From Clostridiales bacterium (GTDB taxonomy: Bacteria > Bacillota > Clostridia > Saccharofermentanales > Saccharofermentanaceae), in assembly GCA_017617525.1 (NCBI GenBank), contig JAFZWA010000007.1:27270-91269 (forward strand): a stretch of 64,000 nt of DNA, written 5' to 3'. Each line of letters begins with the position of its first letter. The first letter of the stretch is position 1. Positions 43,182 to 51,814 of this stretch are shown in pieces. Under the pieces are notes generated by a model. The model searched no databases. It saw only the letters and a list, made by a program, of their open reading frames with translations, and had not been told where the DNA came from. The translations under genes were made by a program, and so were the position numbers.

Positions 43182-46100
43182 TTACTCCTGCTCTTTTTCG
43201 TCGGTTTTGTCGGACTTGTCTTCCTCTTTTACGGAATTATCTTTCTCCTCGGACTTTCCTTCCTCCTTGGGAGTCCCGGTGTCCTTTTTCCCGGAAGACT
43301 GTTCCTGCTTCTTATGGATATTGGTGATGTCTTCGAAAGTACCGCCGCCCACATCGTCTTCCGCGCGGAATTCACCACGCTCGACCAGACGCAGGAACGC
43401 GTCTACGACATCTTCCTGCAGCTGTGTACCGGAGACCTCTTTGATGATGGAGATCGCCTTATCGAAGTTCATGCGTTTTCTGTACGGACGGTCGGAATAC
43501 ATCGCGTCGAATGTGTCCGCCACGGCGATGATCTGCGCGACACGCGGGATCTCATCGCCCACTAAGCCCTTCGGATATCCGTGTCCGTCAGGTCTCTCGT
43601 GGTGGTCACGGGCGCCGATCGCGAGCTCCGGCATGATGCTGATGTCCTTAAGAACGACATAACCCTTACCGGAGTGAGACTTGATCTCCTTGAACTCTTC
43701 GTCGGTCAGACGGCCCGGTTTATTCAGCGTCTCCGAAGAGATACCTACCTTTCCGATATCGTGCAGGAGTGCGATGTTTCTGTACTTTTCGACGGTCTCA
43801 TCGTCATAGCCGAGTTCTTTTGCGAGCATAGCGGTATATTCCGCGACTCTTGTGGAGTGACCGTTCGTGTAACGGTCTTTCATATCGATTACCTTCGCGA
43901 AGGCCTCAACGATCTCACGGATCAAGGTCCTCTGGTTCTGTTCCTTTTCCTGAAGTGCCCGCATGCGGTTTCTGGTGATGAGGTAGGCGACCGACATGAT
44001 CAGAACGATCAGACCGATGATGCTCAACGCCTTAAACCATACCTGTTCCGAATTCGCCAGTTTCTTGGTGATCTTAACGTCGATCTCTTTTTGGACCTCG
44101 CCGTTTGCTTTCAGAAGCTGCAGCTTGAATGTGTACTTGCCGCCGGAAAGATTGGTATAGCCTACAGGCTTCAGCTCAGTTCTCCTGATCTTGGTCGACG
44201 ATCTGTCAAATCCTTCCATGCAGTAGATGATCTGCGGATTGACAAGCGAGTAGTTGAAGCAATACGCATAGATCGTGACTTTCTGAACGTTTGCCGGTAC
44301 TTCAAATGCACCGGACTCGTCCGGATAGATCAGTTTTCCGTCACAGTCGATATAAGGAACGGTCAGATTGACATCGCTCTCCAGCTCGTTTTCCTCATTG
44401 ATATTCGTCATCACAACGCCTGTCGAACCACACATATAAAGGTCGCCCTCGTCCGTCAGTTCGCTGTAGGAATTGGATGTCGCAAAGCACGTCAGGCCGT
44501 TCTCACGTCCGTAGAAGAAAGGCACGAGTGATTCGTTTCGGATCATCTCTTCCGTGGTAACGACGTAGATACCGTTACTGCTCAGCACCCACATCTCGTC
44601 TCTGCTGTTCTGGTAGATATCGAAGTTGTTGGAATACGGGAAACGCTTGATGGTGGTGACCTCGTAATCCGCATCCATGTAGGAGATCGAGTTACTGGTC
44701 ACGATCCAGTAAATGTCTCTGGTATGGTCTTTTTTGATTCGCATGACAACGTCGGAATGAAGTCCGTTATCGGTGCTGACATGGCGGGTCTCACCGCCGC
44801 TGATGACGTAGATGCCGCCACCGTCCGTACCGACCAGGATGTCCTTATTCGCCGCTTCAACGACGGTCAGGACCTCCGTATTCTTGATCCCGCTCGACTC
44901 ATCGTAGATCGTCTTGATCTGATCATTTTCGATGATCGCGACGCCTCCCGTGCAAGCTACGGCAAAAGAACCGTCCGAGAGCTCGCAGATCGTTCTTGCG
45001 CGGTTTGTCGGAAGACCGTCCTCAGAAGAAAAGATCACGGCGCTTTTCCCGTCATAGCGGATCAGCGGATAGTCACCGAAAGAAGCGATCCAGAGATTCC
45101 CCTTCGAATCTTTGACGAGTGAACGCAGCTTTGATCCGTCCAGAAGATTGATCAGGTCATTCGTGTCTACCTTTTTTCCGGAAGCCGTCACCGCGCTTTC
45201 AAGCGGAAGCGATTCGACGACGGCCTGTTTTTCCAAAGCCAGAAGACCTGACGTCTTCGTTCCGATAAAGAGTTTATTCTGATAGACAGCCGTCGAATAG
45301 ACGACATCGCTGTCGAGGTGATACTGCGAATAGAGGTCAGCGAAGCGGTTCGGCACGATCTTCATGACACCCTGCTGAGAGGAAACAAACCAGAGGTTGT
45401 TCTGGAAATCGGGCATGATATCTTCGATCGAAGTCGTCATCGGCAGATTCGTAAGCGGGATCATTTCACCGTTTACGATTCGTCCGATACCATTGTCGGT
45501 ACATACCCACACCTCGTTATCGAACTTCTTGATCGAGTTGACGTAGGAAAAAGGTTCGATCGTGTCGATGATCTTCGAAAGCGGCTGTCCCGGGATACCG
45601 TGATATACATCCGAGCCTTTCGTTCCGTAGTACACATAGTCCGGCTTATCCGGATCCGGGAAAATGGCATGGACATCGGAAACGCCGAGGTCCTTCGGAG
45701 AATAGAAAGCAACCAGTTTTCCGTCTTTCATGGTAAAGACCGCGCCATCGATCGTCAGTCCGTAGGCTACATTTCCGTAGCCCATCTTCAGAGTACGGAT
45801 GTATTCATCCTTGATCTGCGGGTCTACAACATGCGTAAGGTGCAGCTCCTCGTCAACGAGCACGACACCTGCGGTCGTTCCCAGGTAGATGAGTCCGTTC
45901 TCATCCTCCGTGATATCGTGGACCGATGCGGAAGGAAGCCCGTCCTGCTTGGTGAAAGTCGTCCACTCGCCTTTTTCGAGGATGCCGACGCCACTGTCAT
46001 TCGTGCCTACCCAAAGTCTCTCTTTCGAGTCAACATAAAGACTGACAACGCTCGTGATGCCTGTCTCGGCAGAATCAATACGTTCAAAAGTATTTCCGTC

Positions 46101-46379
46101 ATAACGGATCAGGCCACTGTAACAGCCGATCCACATGAAGCCTTCCGGCGTCTGCACGATGGCATTCGCCTCCGAGGTCGGAAGTCCGTTTGTATTGTCA
46201 TAAAGTACCGGGGAATATCCGTGTGACTGGTCAAGAAGCTCTATCGCCGCTTCGTTCGAGTCTTCGTCTTCGTCCGCCAGAACAGGCGTTTTCGGCGCGT
46301 TACTCAAGAGCCAGCCAGATCCGATCGTCAATGCCAGGCCAAGAGTGAGAAGCCGAGTTTTAGAACGAAGCATATTCAT
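43182..46379 (-). CDS. Membrane sensor: beta-propeller + Y_Y_Y domain + HD-GYP phosphodiesterase
   Basis: A 1065-residue one-protein sensor. After a signal/anchor segment (residues 10-30) come about 14 propeller-type repeats of the form 'GLxxxxVxxixxDxxGxiWigT' (about 45-660). A Y_Y_Y-type domain (about 680-780) and a transmembrane helix (about 790-812) follow. The HD-GYP domain has HDIGKVG near 870 and HHERPDGHGYP near 930, both metal and GYP motifs intact. HD-GYP proteins hydrolyse cyclic di-GMP (some 3',3'-cGAMP). Unlike usual propeller sensors there is no histidine kinase; the sensor acts directly on the nucleotide. A K/E/D-rich tail ends it. Confidence 0.93.
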   Translation of the reverse strand: MNMLRSKTRLLTLGLALTIGSGWLLSNAPKTPVLADEDEDSNEAAIELLDQSHGYSPVLYDNTNGLPTSEANAIVQTPEGFMWIGCYSGLIRYDGNTFERIDSAETGITSVVSLYVDSKERLWVGTNDSGVGILEKGEWTTFTKQDGLPSASVHDITEDENGLIYLGTTAGVVLVDEELHLTHVVDPQIKDEYIRTLKMGYGNVAYGLTIDGAVFTMKDGKLVAFYSPKDLGVSDVHAIFPDPDKPDYVYYGTKGSDVYHGIPGQPLSKIIDTIEPFSYVNSIKKFDNEVWVCTDNGIGRIVNGEMIPLTNLPMTTSIEDIMPDFQNNLWFVSSQQGVMKIVPNRFADLYSQYHLDSDVVYSTAVYQNKLFIGTKTSGLLALEKQAVVESLPLESAVTASGKKVDTNDLINLLDGSKLRSLVKDSKGNLWIASFGDYPLIRYDGKSAVIFSSEDGLPTNRARTICELSDGSFAVACTGGVAIIENDQIKTIYDESSGIKNTEVLTVVEAANKDILVGTDGGGIYVISGGETRHVSTDNGLHSDVVMRIKKDHTRDIYWIVTSNSISYMDADYEVTTIKRFPYSNNFDIYQNSRDEMWVLSSNGIYVVTTEEMIRNESLVPFFYGRENGLTCFATSNSYSELTDEGDLYMCGSTGVVMTNINEENELESDVNLTVPYIDCDGKLIYPDESGAFEVPANVQKVTIYAYCFNYSLVNPQIIYCMEGFDRSSTKIRRTELKPVGYTNLSGGKYTFKLQLLKANGEVQKEIDVKITKKLANSEQVWFKALSIIGLIVLIMSVAYLITRNRMRALQEKEQNQRTLIREIVEAFAKVIDMKDRYTNGHSTRVAEYTAMLAKELGYDDETVEKYRNIALLHDIGKVGISSETLNKPGRLTDEEFKEIKSHSGKGYVVLKDISIMPELAIGARDHHERPDGHGYPKGLVGDEIPRVAQIIAVADTFDAMYSDRPYRKRMNFDKAISIIKEVSGTQLQEDVVDAFLRLVERGEFRAEDDVGGGTFEDITNIHKKQEQSSGKKDTGTPKEEGKSEEKDNSVKEEDKSDKTDEKEQE

Positions 46380-46534
46380 AAAATAACTTTAACACTCTGC
46401 AAGAACAATAGCAAAGTATTTCCCCGAAAATTCATGGAAAGTTATTAGATTTATGAATGGAAATTAATTGACAATTATTTTCGTCTTTGACAATTGAAAA
46501 CAGGCGCTTTTCGCGTATTCAAAAACAGGTGGGA

Positions 46535-47650
46535 TCAGGCGTTTTTCGCCTCTTCGTAACGCTCGATGACATCGTTCCAGTATTCGGCCATATCCGGATC
46601 GTCTCTGTGATCCGTAAGGCCGTACTTTTCGACGAGTACTTTTCCGAGATAAGAAGCGCACTTCTCCGCGCCGGTGACATTCATGTGAAGGCCCGCGTCG
46701 TAAGTGTCCAGGCTGTAATCGATGCCGATCTCGGACTCGGCGATCTCAAGCATATTGATGTAGAGAAGATCGTTATCTTCCGCGTATTTCTTCATGTTTT
46801 CATCCCACTCGTCGTACCAGTGCGGATAAAGTGAAGGCGACTTGATCAGGACGAGCTTGATGCCCTTCTCTTTACAGAGCTCGGTCATCTTGTCGAGATA
46901 TTTCATTGCCTTGTCGCCGAAGGAATAATCCCCCAGAGGACGGAACGGCGGCATATCTCCTGCCGGCATGATCTCGTTTCTCAGGTAGTAGCCGTTATAG
47001 GAGACCAGGTCCTTTTTGAACCAGTATTTGAAATCGTCGGAAGTCAGCTCGTTCCAGCGGCTGTGGTAACGGAGGATCGGGAAGATATACTCGATCATGC
47101 TCTCGCCCTCGCACATCGATGCGTTGATGGCGTCCCACTTGGTCTTGCTCCAGCGCATGCCGTCGAGCGCCATGCGGTTATATGCCTCATTCTGCGGCTC
47201 GTTATACATCAGGGAAAGTACATTGAAAACAACAACATCCGGCGTCTCATAGCGAAGCGCGTCCTCCAGAAGGTAGTAAGACTGCCATACGAGCTGCTGC
47301 GCGCCGCCGCGGATAAAGCTGTTGATGCCGAATTCTTTCCATAGCTGTACGGTCGAAAAGTTCTCGTACACCTCACAGTCACCGACGAAAAGCACATCGT
47401 GATCGCCGTAAGCCTCGTAATACTCCGCCGTCAGCGCGCCTTCCGTGACATCGCCCATATACTTCGGACGAAGGAGGAGGTCGGCCAGATGAATAACGAT
47501 TCCCGAGAGAATAATGAGCGCCAGAACAAGCGCCACACGGGCAACTCTCTTCAAGCCCTTCTTTTCAGGCTTCTTCTCAGCTGCTTCCGCTGCCTTAACT
47601 TCTGTCTCTTCGGGCATCTTTTCTATGTTCTTTTCGATATCTTCAGCCAT
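46535..47650 (-). CDS. SGNH-hydrolase-like membrane-anchored protein (DltD/AlgX-like)
   Basis: A 371-residue protein. A basic/acidic cytosolic leader (residues 1-33) precedes one transmembrane helix (about 36-58) and an extracytoplasmic domain. FVGDCEVYENF near 88 occupies the SGNH nucleophile position, with Cys in place of Ser, and DAGLHMNVTGAEK near 320 is the Asp/His motif. KLVLIKSPSLYPHW resembles DltD/AlgX-type acyltransferases that partner MBOAT proteins. A dlt-like MBOAT cluster lies 4 kb away (51.8-57.7 kb), so a functional link is possible but not shown. Confidence 0.75.
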   Translation of the reverse strand: MAEDIEKNIEKMPEETEVKAAEAAEKKPEKKGLKRVARVALVLALIILSGIVIHLADLLLRPKYMGDVTEGALTAEYYEAYGDHDVLFVGDCEVYENFSTVQLWKEFGINSFIRGGAQQLVWQSYYLLEDALRYETPDVVVFNVLSLMYNEPQNEAYNRMALDGMRWSKTKWDAINASMCEGESMIEYIFPILRYHSRWNELTSDDFKYWFKKDLVSYNGYYLRNEIMPAGDMPPFRPLGDYSFGDKAMKYLDKMTELCKEKGIKLVLIKSPSLYPHWYDEWDENMKKYAEDNDLLYINMLEIAESEIGIDYSLDTYDAGLHMNVTGAEKCASYLGKVLVEKYGLTDHRDDPDMAEYWNDVIERYEEAKNA

Positions 47651-47726
47651 ACTTTCCTCGTCATGTCTTTTCGGTCAAAAGCATTGTAGCACAACCGCTC
47701 TTTTTGTGAAATGACAACGCGGTCAT

Positions 47727-47750
47727 GTGCTTTTCCTAATGAAAAAGCAC
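47727..47750. repeat. Inverted pair of AAAAGCAC octamers between divergent genes
   Basis: GTGCTTTT (47727-47734) and AAAAGCAC (47743-47750) form a perfect 8-bp stem over an 8-base loop. They lie between the divergent SGNH and PlsC genes, where a terminator is not expected. Confidence 0.7.
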
Positions 47751-47810
47751 CTTCCTTGTGTTAGAATTGTTTCTCGTAAGAAACACATTCTTTGCATCCG
47801 GAGGGTTTCC

Positions 47811-48563
47811 ATGCAGTATTTACTTTACGCACTTTACGTCGTTCTTGCCATCGTCGGCATCAAGGTCGCAGGCATTCTCCTGCTGTTCCTTTTTACTTTC
47901 GTCTCGACGCTTTTCATAAACACCAAGAAGGAATACAACACTGACTCGAAGTTCTACCGCTTCCTTCTGGTCCACACGACGGCGATCGGCATGCGTATCA
48001 TGCGCGTTAAGTACGATCTCGTCGACCTCGACAAGATCCCGGAAGGCAAGCAGATGCTCTTCGTCTGCAACCACAGATCGAATTTTGACCCGCTCCTTTC
48101 CTGGAAGATCCTCGCCAAACACTATCCGTCTTTCATCTCGAAAGCCGAAAACTTCAAGATCCCATTCTACGGACGCATCATCCGCCGCTGCTGCATGATG
48201 GCCATCGACCGCGAGAACCCGAGAAACGCCATGATGACCATCGACCGCGCCAGCAAACTTCTCAAGGCCGATGAGGTCTCCATCTTCGTATATCCGGAAG
48301 GCACCAGAAGCAAGAAATGCAAGCTCCTTCCTTTCCATAACGGTGTATTTAAGATCGCCCAGAAAGCAAACGTCCCGGTCGTTGTCCTGACTATCCAGGG
48401 ATCCGAAAAGATCTCAAAAAATTACCCCTGGAAAAGCACTAAGATCCGCCTTAAGGTCGTCGGCATTATGGATGCCGAGCACGTGAAGTCCGCGAAGACT
48501 TCCGATATCTCCGAAGAGGCAAGAGATATGATCGCTAAGGATTTGGAAGAGAATCCGCTCTGA
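47811..48563 (+). CDS. Lysophospholipid acyltransferase, PlsC family
   Basis: A 250-residue membrane-associated 1-acylglycerol-3-phosphate-type acyltransferase. It has an N-terminal hydrophobic segment (residues 5-28), the catalytic NHRSNFD (HX4D) near 87 and the glycerol-phosphate-binding PEGTRS near 162. It likely makes phosphatidic acid, though other acyl acceptors are possible. GGAGGG precedes the ATG at 47811. It is followed by a conserved-core hairpin (48609-48675). Confidence 0.93.
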   Translation: MQYLLYALYVVLAIVGIKVAGILLLFLFTFVSTLFINTKKEYNTDSKFYRFLLVHTTAIGMRIMRVKYDLVDLDKIPEGKQMLFVCNHRSNFDPLLSWKILAKHYPSFISKAENFKIPFYGRIIRRCCMMAIDRENPRNAMMTIDRASKLLKADEVSIFVYPEGTRSKKCKLLPFHNGVFKIAQKANVPVVVLTIQGSEKISKNYPWKSTKIRLKVVGIMDAEHVKSAKTSDISEEARDMIAKDLEENPL

Positions 48564-48570
48564 TTCCGTT

Positions 48571-48631
48571 CGAAAATGCACGTCGCTGTGTTTTCGATCT
48601 GGCGCCGCGCGAAAATAATGCACGTCGCTGG
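48571..48631 (+). repeat. Partial direct repeat of the hairpin B3 left arm
   Basis: CGAAAATGCACGTCGCTG at 48571-48588 is repeated as CGAAAATAATGCACGTCGCTGG-type sequence at 48610-48631, the left arm of hairpin B3. The first copy forms a small hairpin with TTTTCG at 48591-48596. Confidence 0.7.
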
Positions 48632-48675
48632 TCCTCGGGTTTTGCCCTGCGGAATCGCTCCTTAGCATTTTTGCG
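48609..48675 (+). terminator. Conserved-core hairpin, subfamily B copy 3 (after the PlsC gene)
   Basis: The outer stem pairs GCGAAAATAATGC with GCATTTTTGCG. The core (48628-48656) reads CTGGTCCTCGGGT, TTT, GCCCTGCGGAATC on the plus strand, the same strand as the upstream gene. No long T-run follows, so ending transcription is less certain than for B1 and B2. Confidence 0.6.
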
Positions 48676-48771
48676 AATAACCGTGGTCTATTGCGCAGTT
48701 CTGGGAGTAATACAGCAAACCCTTCCTATGCTACAATGACAGTGGCATTCTTTATTAGGAGGGTTTTGATT

Positions 48772-50088
48772 ATGGGTGGTTTTTTACAGAATTTGTCGGA
48801 GAAGATCGAGGAGATCCGTGATCTTAATAAGCCGAAGCCGCAGGACGCGCTTCGCGATTCTTTCATTAATGAGATCACAAGATTCTACGATGACGGTACA
48901 GAGCCGGAACACGCGTCCGCTGATATGCGTTATTACCTCCATCAGCATGAGAAACGTCTTGCTGACATGGGAGTTAAGATCCAGCGTCGCTACACGATCA
49001 CCCCTGACGGCGTGAAAGCGACACGTTCAAAGAACCGCCCGCCATACACCGCGAGCCTTTCGTTCAGAGAGTGTGATTCCTCTACACAGATCACCAACAT
49101 TTCCACTCAGAAGATCCTGAAAAAGCACAAGAACACCGCGAGTATCTTCTATACGAATATCCTCGATCGCGCAGACAGTCAGAACGCAGAGTACGAATGC
49201 CCGAACTGCGGCAACAGAGCGACTCTCGCGATCTTCAGTAACGGCTGTCCGATGTGCGGAACAAGATTCCAGATGAAGCAGCTTTTCCCTTGCGTTTCGA
49301 ACTTCTATCTGCTGTCGCAGCTCGCAGACCGAAAATCCATGGATAAGATCATTCCTACCGTTCGAAACGTCGCTATTCTTTTCGCTCTCGGCGTAGGCGC
49401 CTATACCACCGTTACAACATGGGGGCAGTGCGATCCTCACTACGTGGCGCTTCTCTTCGGCCTCGGCGCAGCACTCCTTGCGGGATTCCTCGGATTCATC
49501 ATCTTCTATCTGACATTCAGCATTTTCTTCGCCATTTTCATGATGGGCAAGATGACATCTCAGGCCATTTCCACGACAGACGTACAGTCCGCCGCACTGA
49601 CAAAGGGCGCCCTGACCAAAGCCATGCAGCGCTTCGATCCGGAGTTCTCCTACGATCTTTTTGAAGGAAAAGTCATCTCACTTTTCCGCGCGATCGCTTA
49701 TTCCGAAGATCGGACCAACATGAGTATCTACAGAGGCGATCCGAACCTTCCCGATCTTGATACGATCATTGATATCGATTATCGCGGCGCGATGAAGTAT
49801 CTGAACTCAAGCATCCAGAACGGAGACAACCTCGTTCTTCTTGTCAGGATCTACCTTAATACGACACACCTCATTAACGGCAAGATCGTAACAAAGAAGG
49901 AAGACTACAACATGACTCTCGTTAAGAAACTGACCGCTCAGGAAAATTACGGCTTCTCCATTCACGCCGTTAACTGCAAGACCTGCGCCGCCAGCTTTGA
50001 CGCCATGCATCTGCTCCAGTGCCCGTCCTGCGGTTCACCATACCACCTCGAAGAGGAAGACTGGGTAGTCGTCGGCTTGAAGCAGTGA
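48772..50088 (+). CDS. Zinc-ribbon membrane protein with Tim44-like domain
   Basis: A 438-residue protein. A central zinc ribbon (YECPNCGN...CPMCGT, about residues 142-165) is followed by two adjacent transmembrane helices (about 200-225 and 232-262). A Tim44-like domain (FDPEFSYDLFEGKVISLFRAIAY, about 288-420) and a C-terminal second zinc ribbon (CKTC...CPSCG) complete it. A TACAAT -10 lies about 40 bases upstream and AGGAGGG precedes the ATG at 48772. Proteins of this layout are found in clostridia without known function. Confidence 0.82.
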   Translation: MGGFLQNLSEKIEEIRDLNKPKPQDALRDSFINEITRFYDDGTEPEHASADMRYYLHQHEKRLADMGVKIQRRYTITPDGVKATRSKNRPPYTASLSFRECDSSTQITNISTQKILKKHKNTASIFYTNILDRADSQNAEYECPNCGNRATLAIFSNGCPMCGTRFQMKQLFPCVSNFYLLSQLADRKSMDKIIPTVRNVAILFALGVGAYTTVTTWGQCDPHYVALLFGLGAALLAGFLGFIIFYLTFSIFFAIFMMGKMTSQAISTTDVQSAALTKGALTKAMQRFDPEFSYDLFEGKVISLFRAIAYSEDRTNMSIYRGDPNLPDLDTIIDIDYRGAMKYLNSSIQNGDNLVLLVRIYLNTTHLINGKIVTKKEDYNMTLVKKLTAQENYGFSIHAVNCKTCAASFDAMHLLQCPSCGSPYHLEEEDWVVVGLKQ

Positions 50089-50093
50089 TCAGA

Positions 50094-50285
50094 TCACTCG
50101 AGAAGTCCTTCGATCTTATTGACGGCATCAGTATCATGCTCTAAGAGATTCGAGGTGGTAGCTTTAGGCTCCTGTTCGGATTTTGTGGTCTCTTTATCAT
50201 CACCGGATTTCGGGCACCCTGTAAAGAGCATGCTTGAAACAACTAACACAATAATCAGGCAAAGCGGAACTTTCTTATTAATCAT
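50094..50285 (-). CDS. Small lipoprotein
   Basis: A 63-residue peptide with a clear lipoprotein signal (lipobox FTGC, Cys about residue 24) and a short charged, T/S/E-rich mature part. GGAGG lies 6 bases before the ATG, which supports it as a real gene despite its size. It is divergent from the XRE-PurM gene and convergent with the Tim44-like gene. A 12-bp hairpin (50371-50397) lies in its probable 5' leader. Function unknown. Confidence 0.7.
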   Translation of the reverse strand: MINKKVPLCLIIVLVVSSMLFTGCPKSGDDKETTKSEQEPKATTSNLLEHDTDAVNKIEGLLE

Positions 50286-50370
50286 TTTGAGCCTCCGATC
50301 TTAAGGATGATTCGTCTTTATTCGTGATCATCCTGTTTACTCCGTATGTATAAAACTTACAGAATGTGTT

Positions 50371-50397
50371 AAAGATTGCCTTGGAAAGGCAATCTTT
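50371..50397. repeat. Perfect 12-bp hairpin between divergent genes
   Basis: AAAGATTGCCTT pairs exactly with AAGGCAATCTTT over a 3-base loop. It is not followed by a T-run on either strand. A second hairpin (CTGCTA with TAGCAG, about 50400-50420) follows. On the minus strand a TATACT lies just upstream of the first hairpin, so it may be a 5' leader structure of the small lipoprotein message. Confidence 0.6.
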
Positions 50398-50548
50398 ATC
50401 TGCTAAGCGTAGTATAGCAGCGCCGTGCTGAGAGTTCACAATTCGCCTAACAGTTGAATTTTACCTCCGTTTTCAACGATAATGTTATTGTGTAGTCAGT
50501 GTTTTGTCCTGCATACTGAAGGCAAGAAAACAGACGGAGGAAAGCGCC

Positions 50549-51811
50549 ATGATCGACAGCAACAAAGTAGGAAGTTTTATCAATGAGAAGCGTCGCGAGC
50601 TCGGACTGACACAGGGGCAACTCGCCGAACGGTTGAATGTTTCTTTTCAGACGATCTCGAAATGGGAGAACGGAAAAGCCTATCCGAACATCGAAATGCT
50701 GCCGGATCTGGCAAGGACACTGGAAGTTTCCGTGGACGAACTTCTCTCGGGCACCGAGAAAGATCAGGATGGTCTTTCCTACAGCAAGGCCGGTATCGAT
50801 ATTGCCTACACCGATTCGATCAAAAGCGAGATGAAAAAGCATCTTGAGACCAAGGACAGAAGAGTCCTTAACGGTCTCGGCCCTTTCGCCTCACTTTACG
50901 ATATCAAGTTCCCGGAGATCAAAGAGCCTGTCCTGGTCCTTAAATCCGAGGAGCCGGGTTCCAAGCAGAAGCTCGCGATGGAGTACGGTTACACCGAATC
51001 CATTTGCCATGACATGATCAACCACCTCGTTAACGACATCGTCGTTATGGGCGCCACGCCCCTCGCCGTCCTCGATACCATCGTATGCGGCAAAGCGGAA
51101 AAGGCAACGATCAGCGCGCTTGTAAAAGGCGTTTCCGACGCGTGCCGCGAAAACGAGTGCTCGCTTGTCGGCGGTGAGACGTCCATTCAGCCGTCTGTTG
51201 TAGATTCCGGCGTTTATGTTCTCACCTCGAGCATTGCCGGCATCTGCGAAAGAAAAAAGGTCATCGACGGATCGTCGATCAAAGAAGGTGACGCAGTTCT
51301 GGCGCTCGCGTCAAACGGTCTTCACACCAACGGCTATTCTCTGGTGCGCATGCTCCTCGATAAGATGCCGCAGATCAAGCTCGAGAAGATCAACGGAAAC
51401 ACTTTCATCGAAGAGATCATGAAACCGCATACACCGTACTATCCGGCCCTCAAAGGTCTTTTCGGAAAAGATAAGATCTCCGGTATGGCACATATCACGG
51501 GCGGTGGTATTCAGGGCAATCTCTGCCGCGTCATCCCGAACGGTCTGACCGCGCAGATCGACAGAAGTAAGATCAAGATCCTTCCCGTCTTCCGTTTCAT
51601 TAAGGAAAAAGGAAATGTCTCGGATACCGAGATGCTCACTACCTTCAACATGGGAGTCGGTATGACGATCGTGGTTCCCCAAAAAGAAAAGGCTTCTGTG
51701 ATCAAGCACTTAAGCAAGTATCACGACTGTTATGAGATCGGAACTATCATCTGCGAAGATAACAAAGGCACGGAAAAAGTACAGTACAAGAACCGCTTGA
51801 AGTGGGTATAA
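50549..51811 (+). CDS. XRE helix-turn-helix fused to a PurM/AIR-synthase-like domain
   Basis: A 420-residue protein. Residues 8-62 form an XRE/Cro HTH (LGLTQGQLAERLNVSFQTIS). From about 85 on it is PurM-like. It keeps LVNDIVVMGATPLAVLDTI, ECSLVGGETS, SNGLHTNGYSLVR, AHITGGGIQGNL and TFNMGVGM. The DGVGTK ATP/FGAM loop of PurM is replaced by EEPGSK. PurM catalyses ATP-dependent closure of FGAM to AIR; here the fusion suggests a regulator whose PurM fold senses a purine intermediate or nucleotide, or a bifunctional enzyme. CGGAGG lies 8 bases before the ATG. No other pur gene is nearby. Confidence 0.88.
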   Translation: MIDSNKVGSFINEKRRELGLTQGQLAERLNVSFQTISKWENGKAYPNIEMLPDLARTLEVSVDELLSGTEKDQDGLSYSKAGIDIAYTDSIKSEMKKHLETKDRRVLNGLGPFASLYDIKFPEIKEPVLVLKSEEPGSKQKLAMEYGYTESICHDMINHLVNDIVVMGATPLAVLDTIVCGKAEKATISALVKGVSDACRENECSLVGGETSIQPSVVDSGVYVLTSSIAGICERKKVIDGSSIKEGDAVLALASNGLHTNGYSLVRMLLDKMPQIKLEKINGNTFIEEIMKPHTPYYPALKGLFGKDKISGMAHITGGGIQGNLCRVIPNGLTAQIDRSKIKILPVFRFIKEKGNVSDTEMLTTFNMGVGMTIVVPQKEKASVIKHLSKYHDCYEIGTIICEDNKGTEKVQYKNRLKWV

Positions 51812-51814
51812 CGA

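Noticed and set aside
46468..46495. Two direct TTGACAATT repeats upstream of the HD-GYP gene as a regulator site
   Set aside because: A 19-base period in an AT-rich gap with no matching -10 could be chance; kept only as a note.
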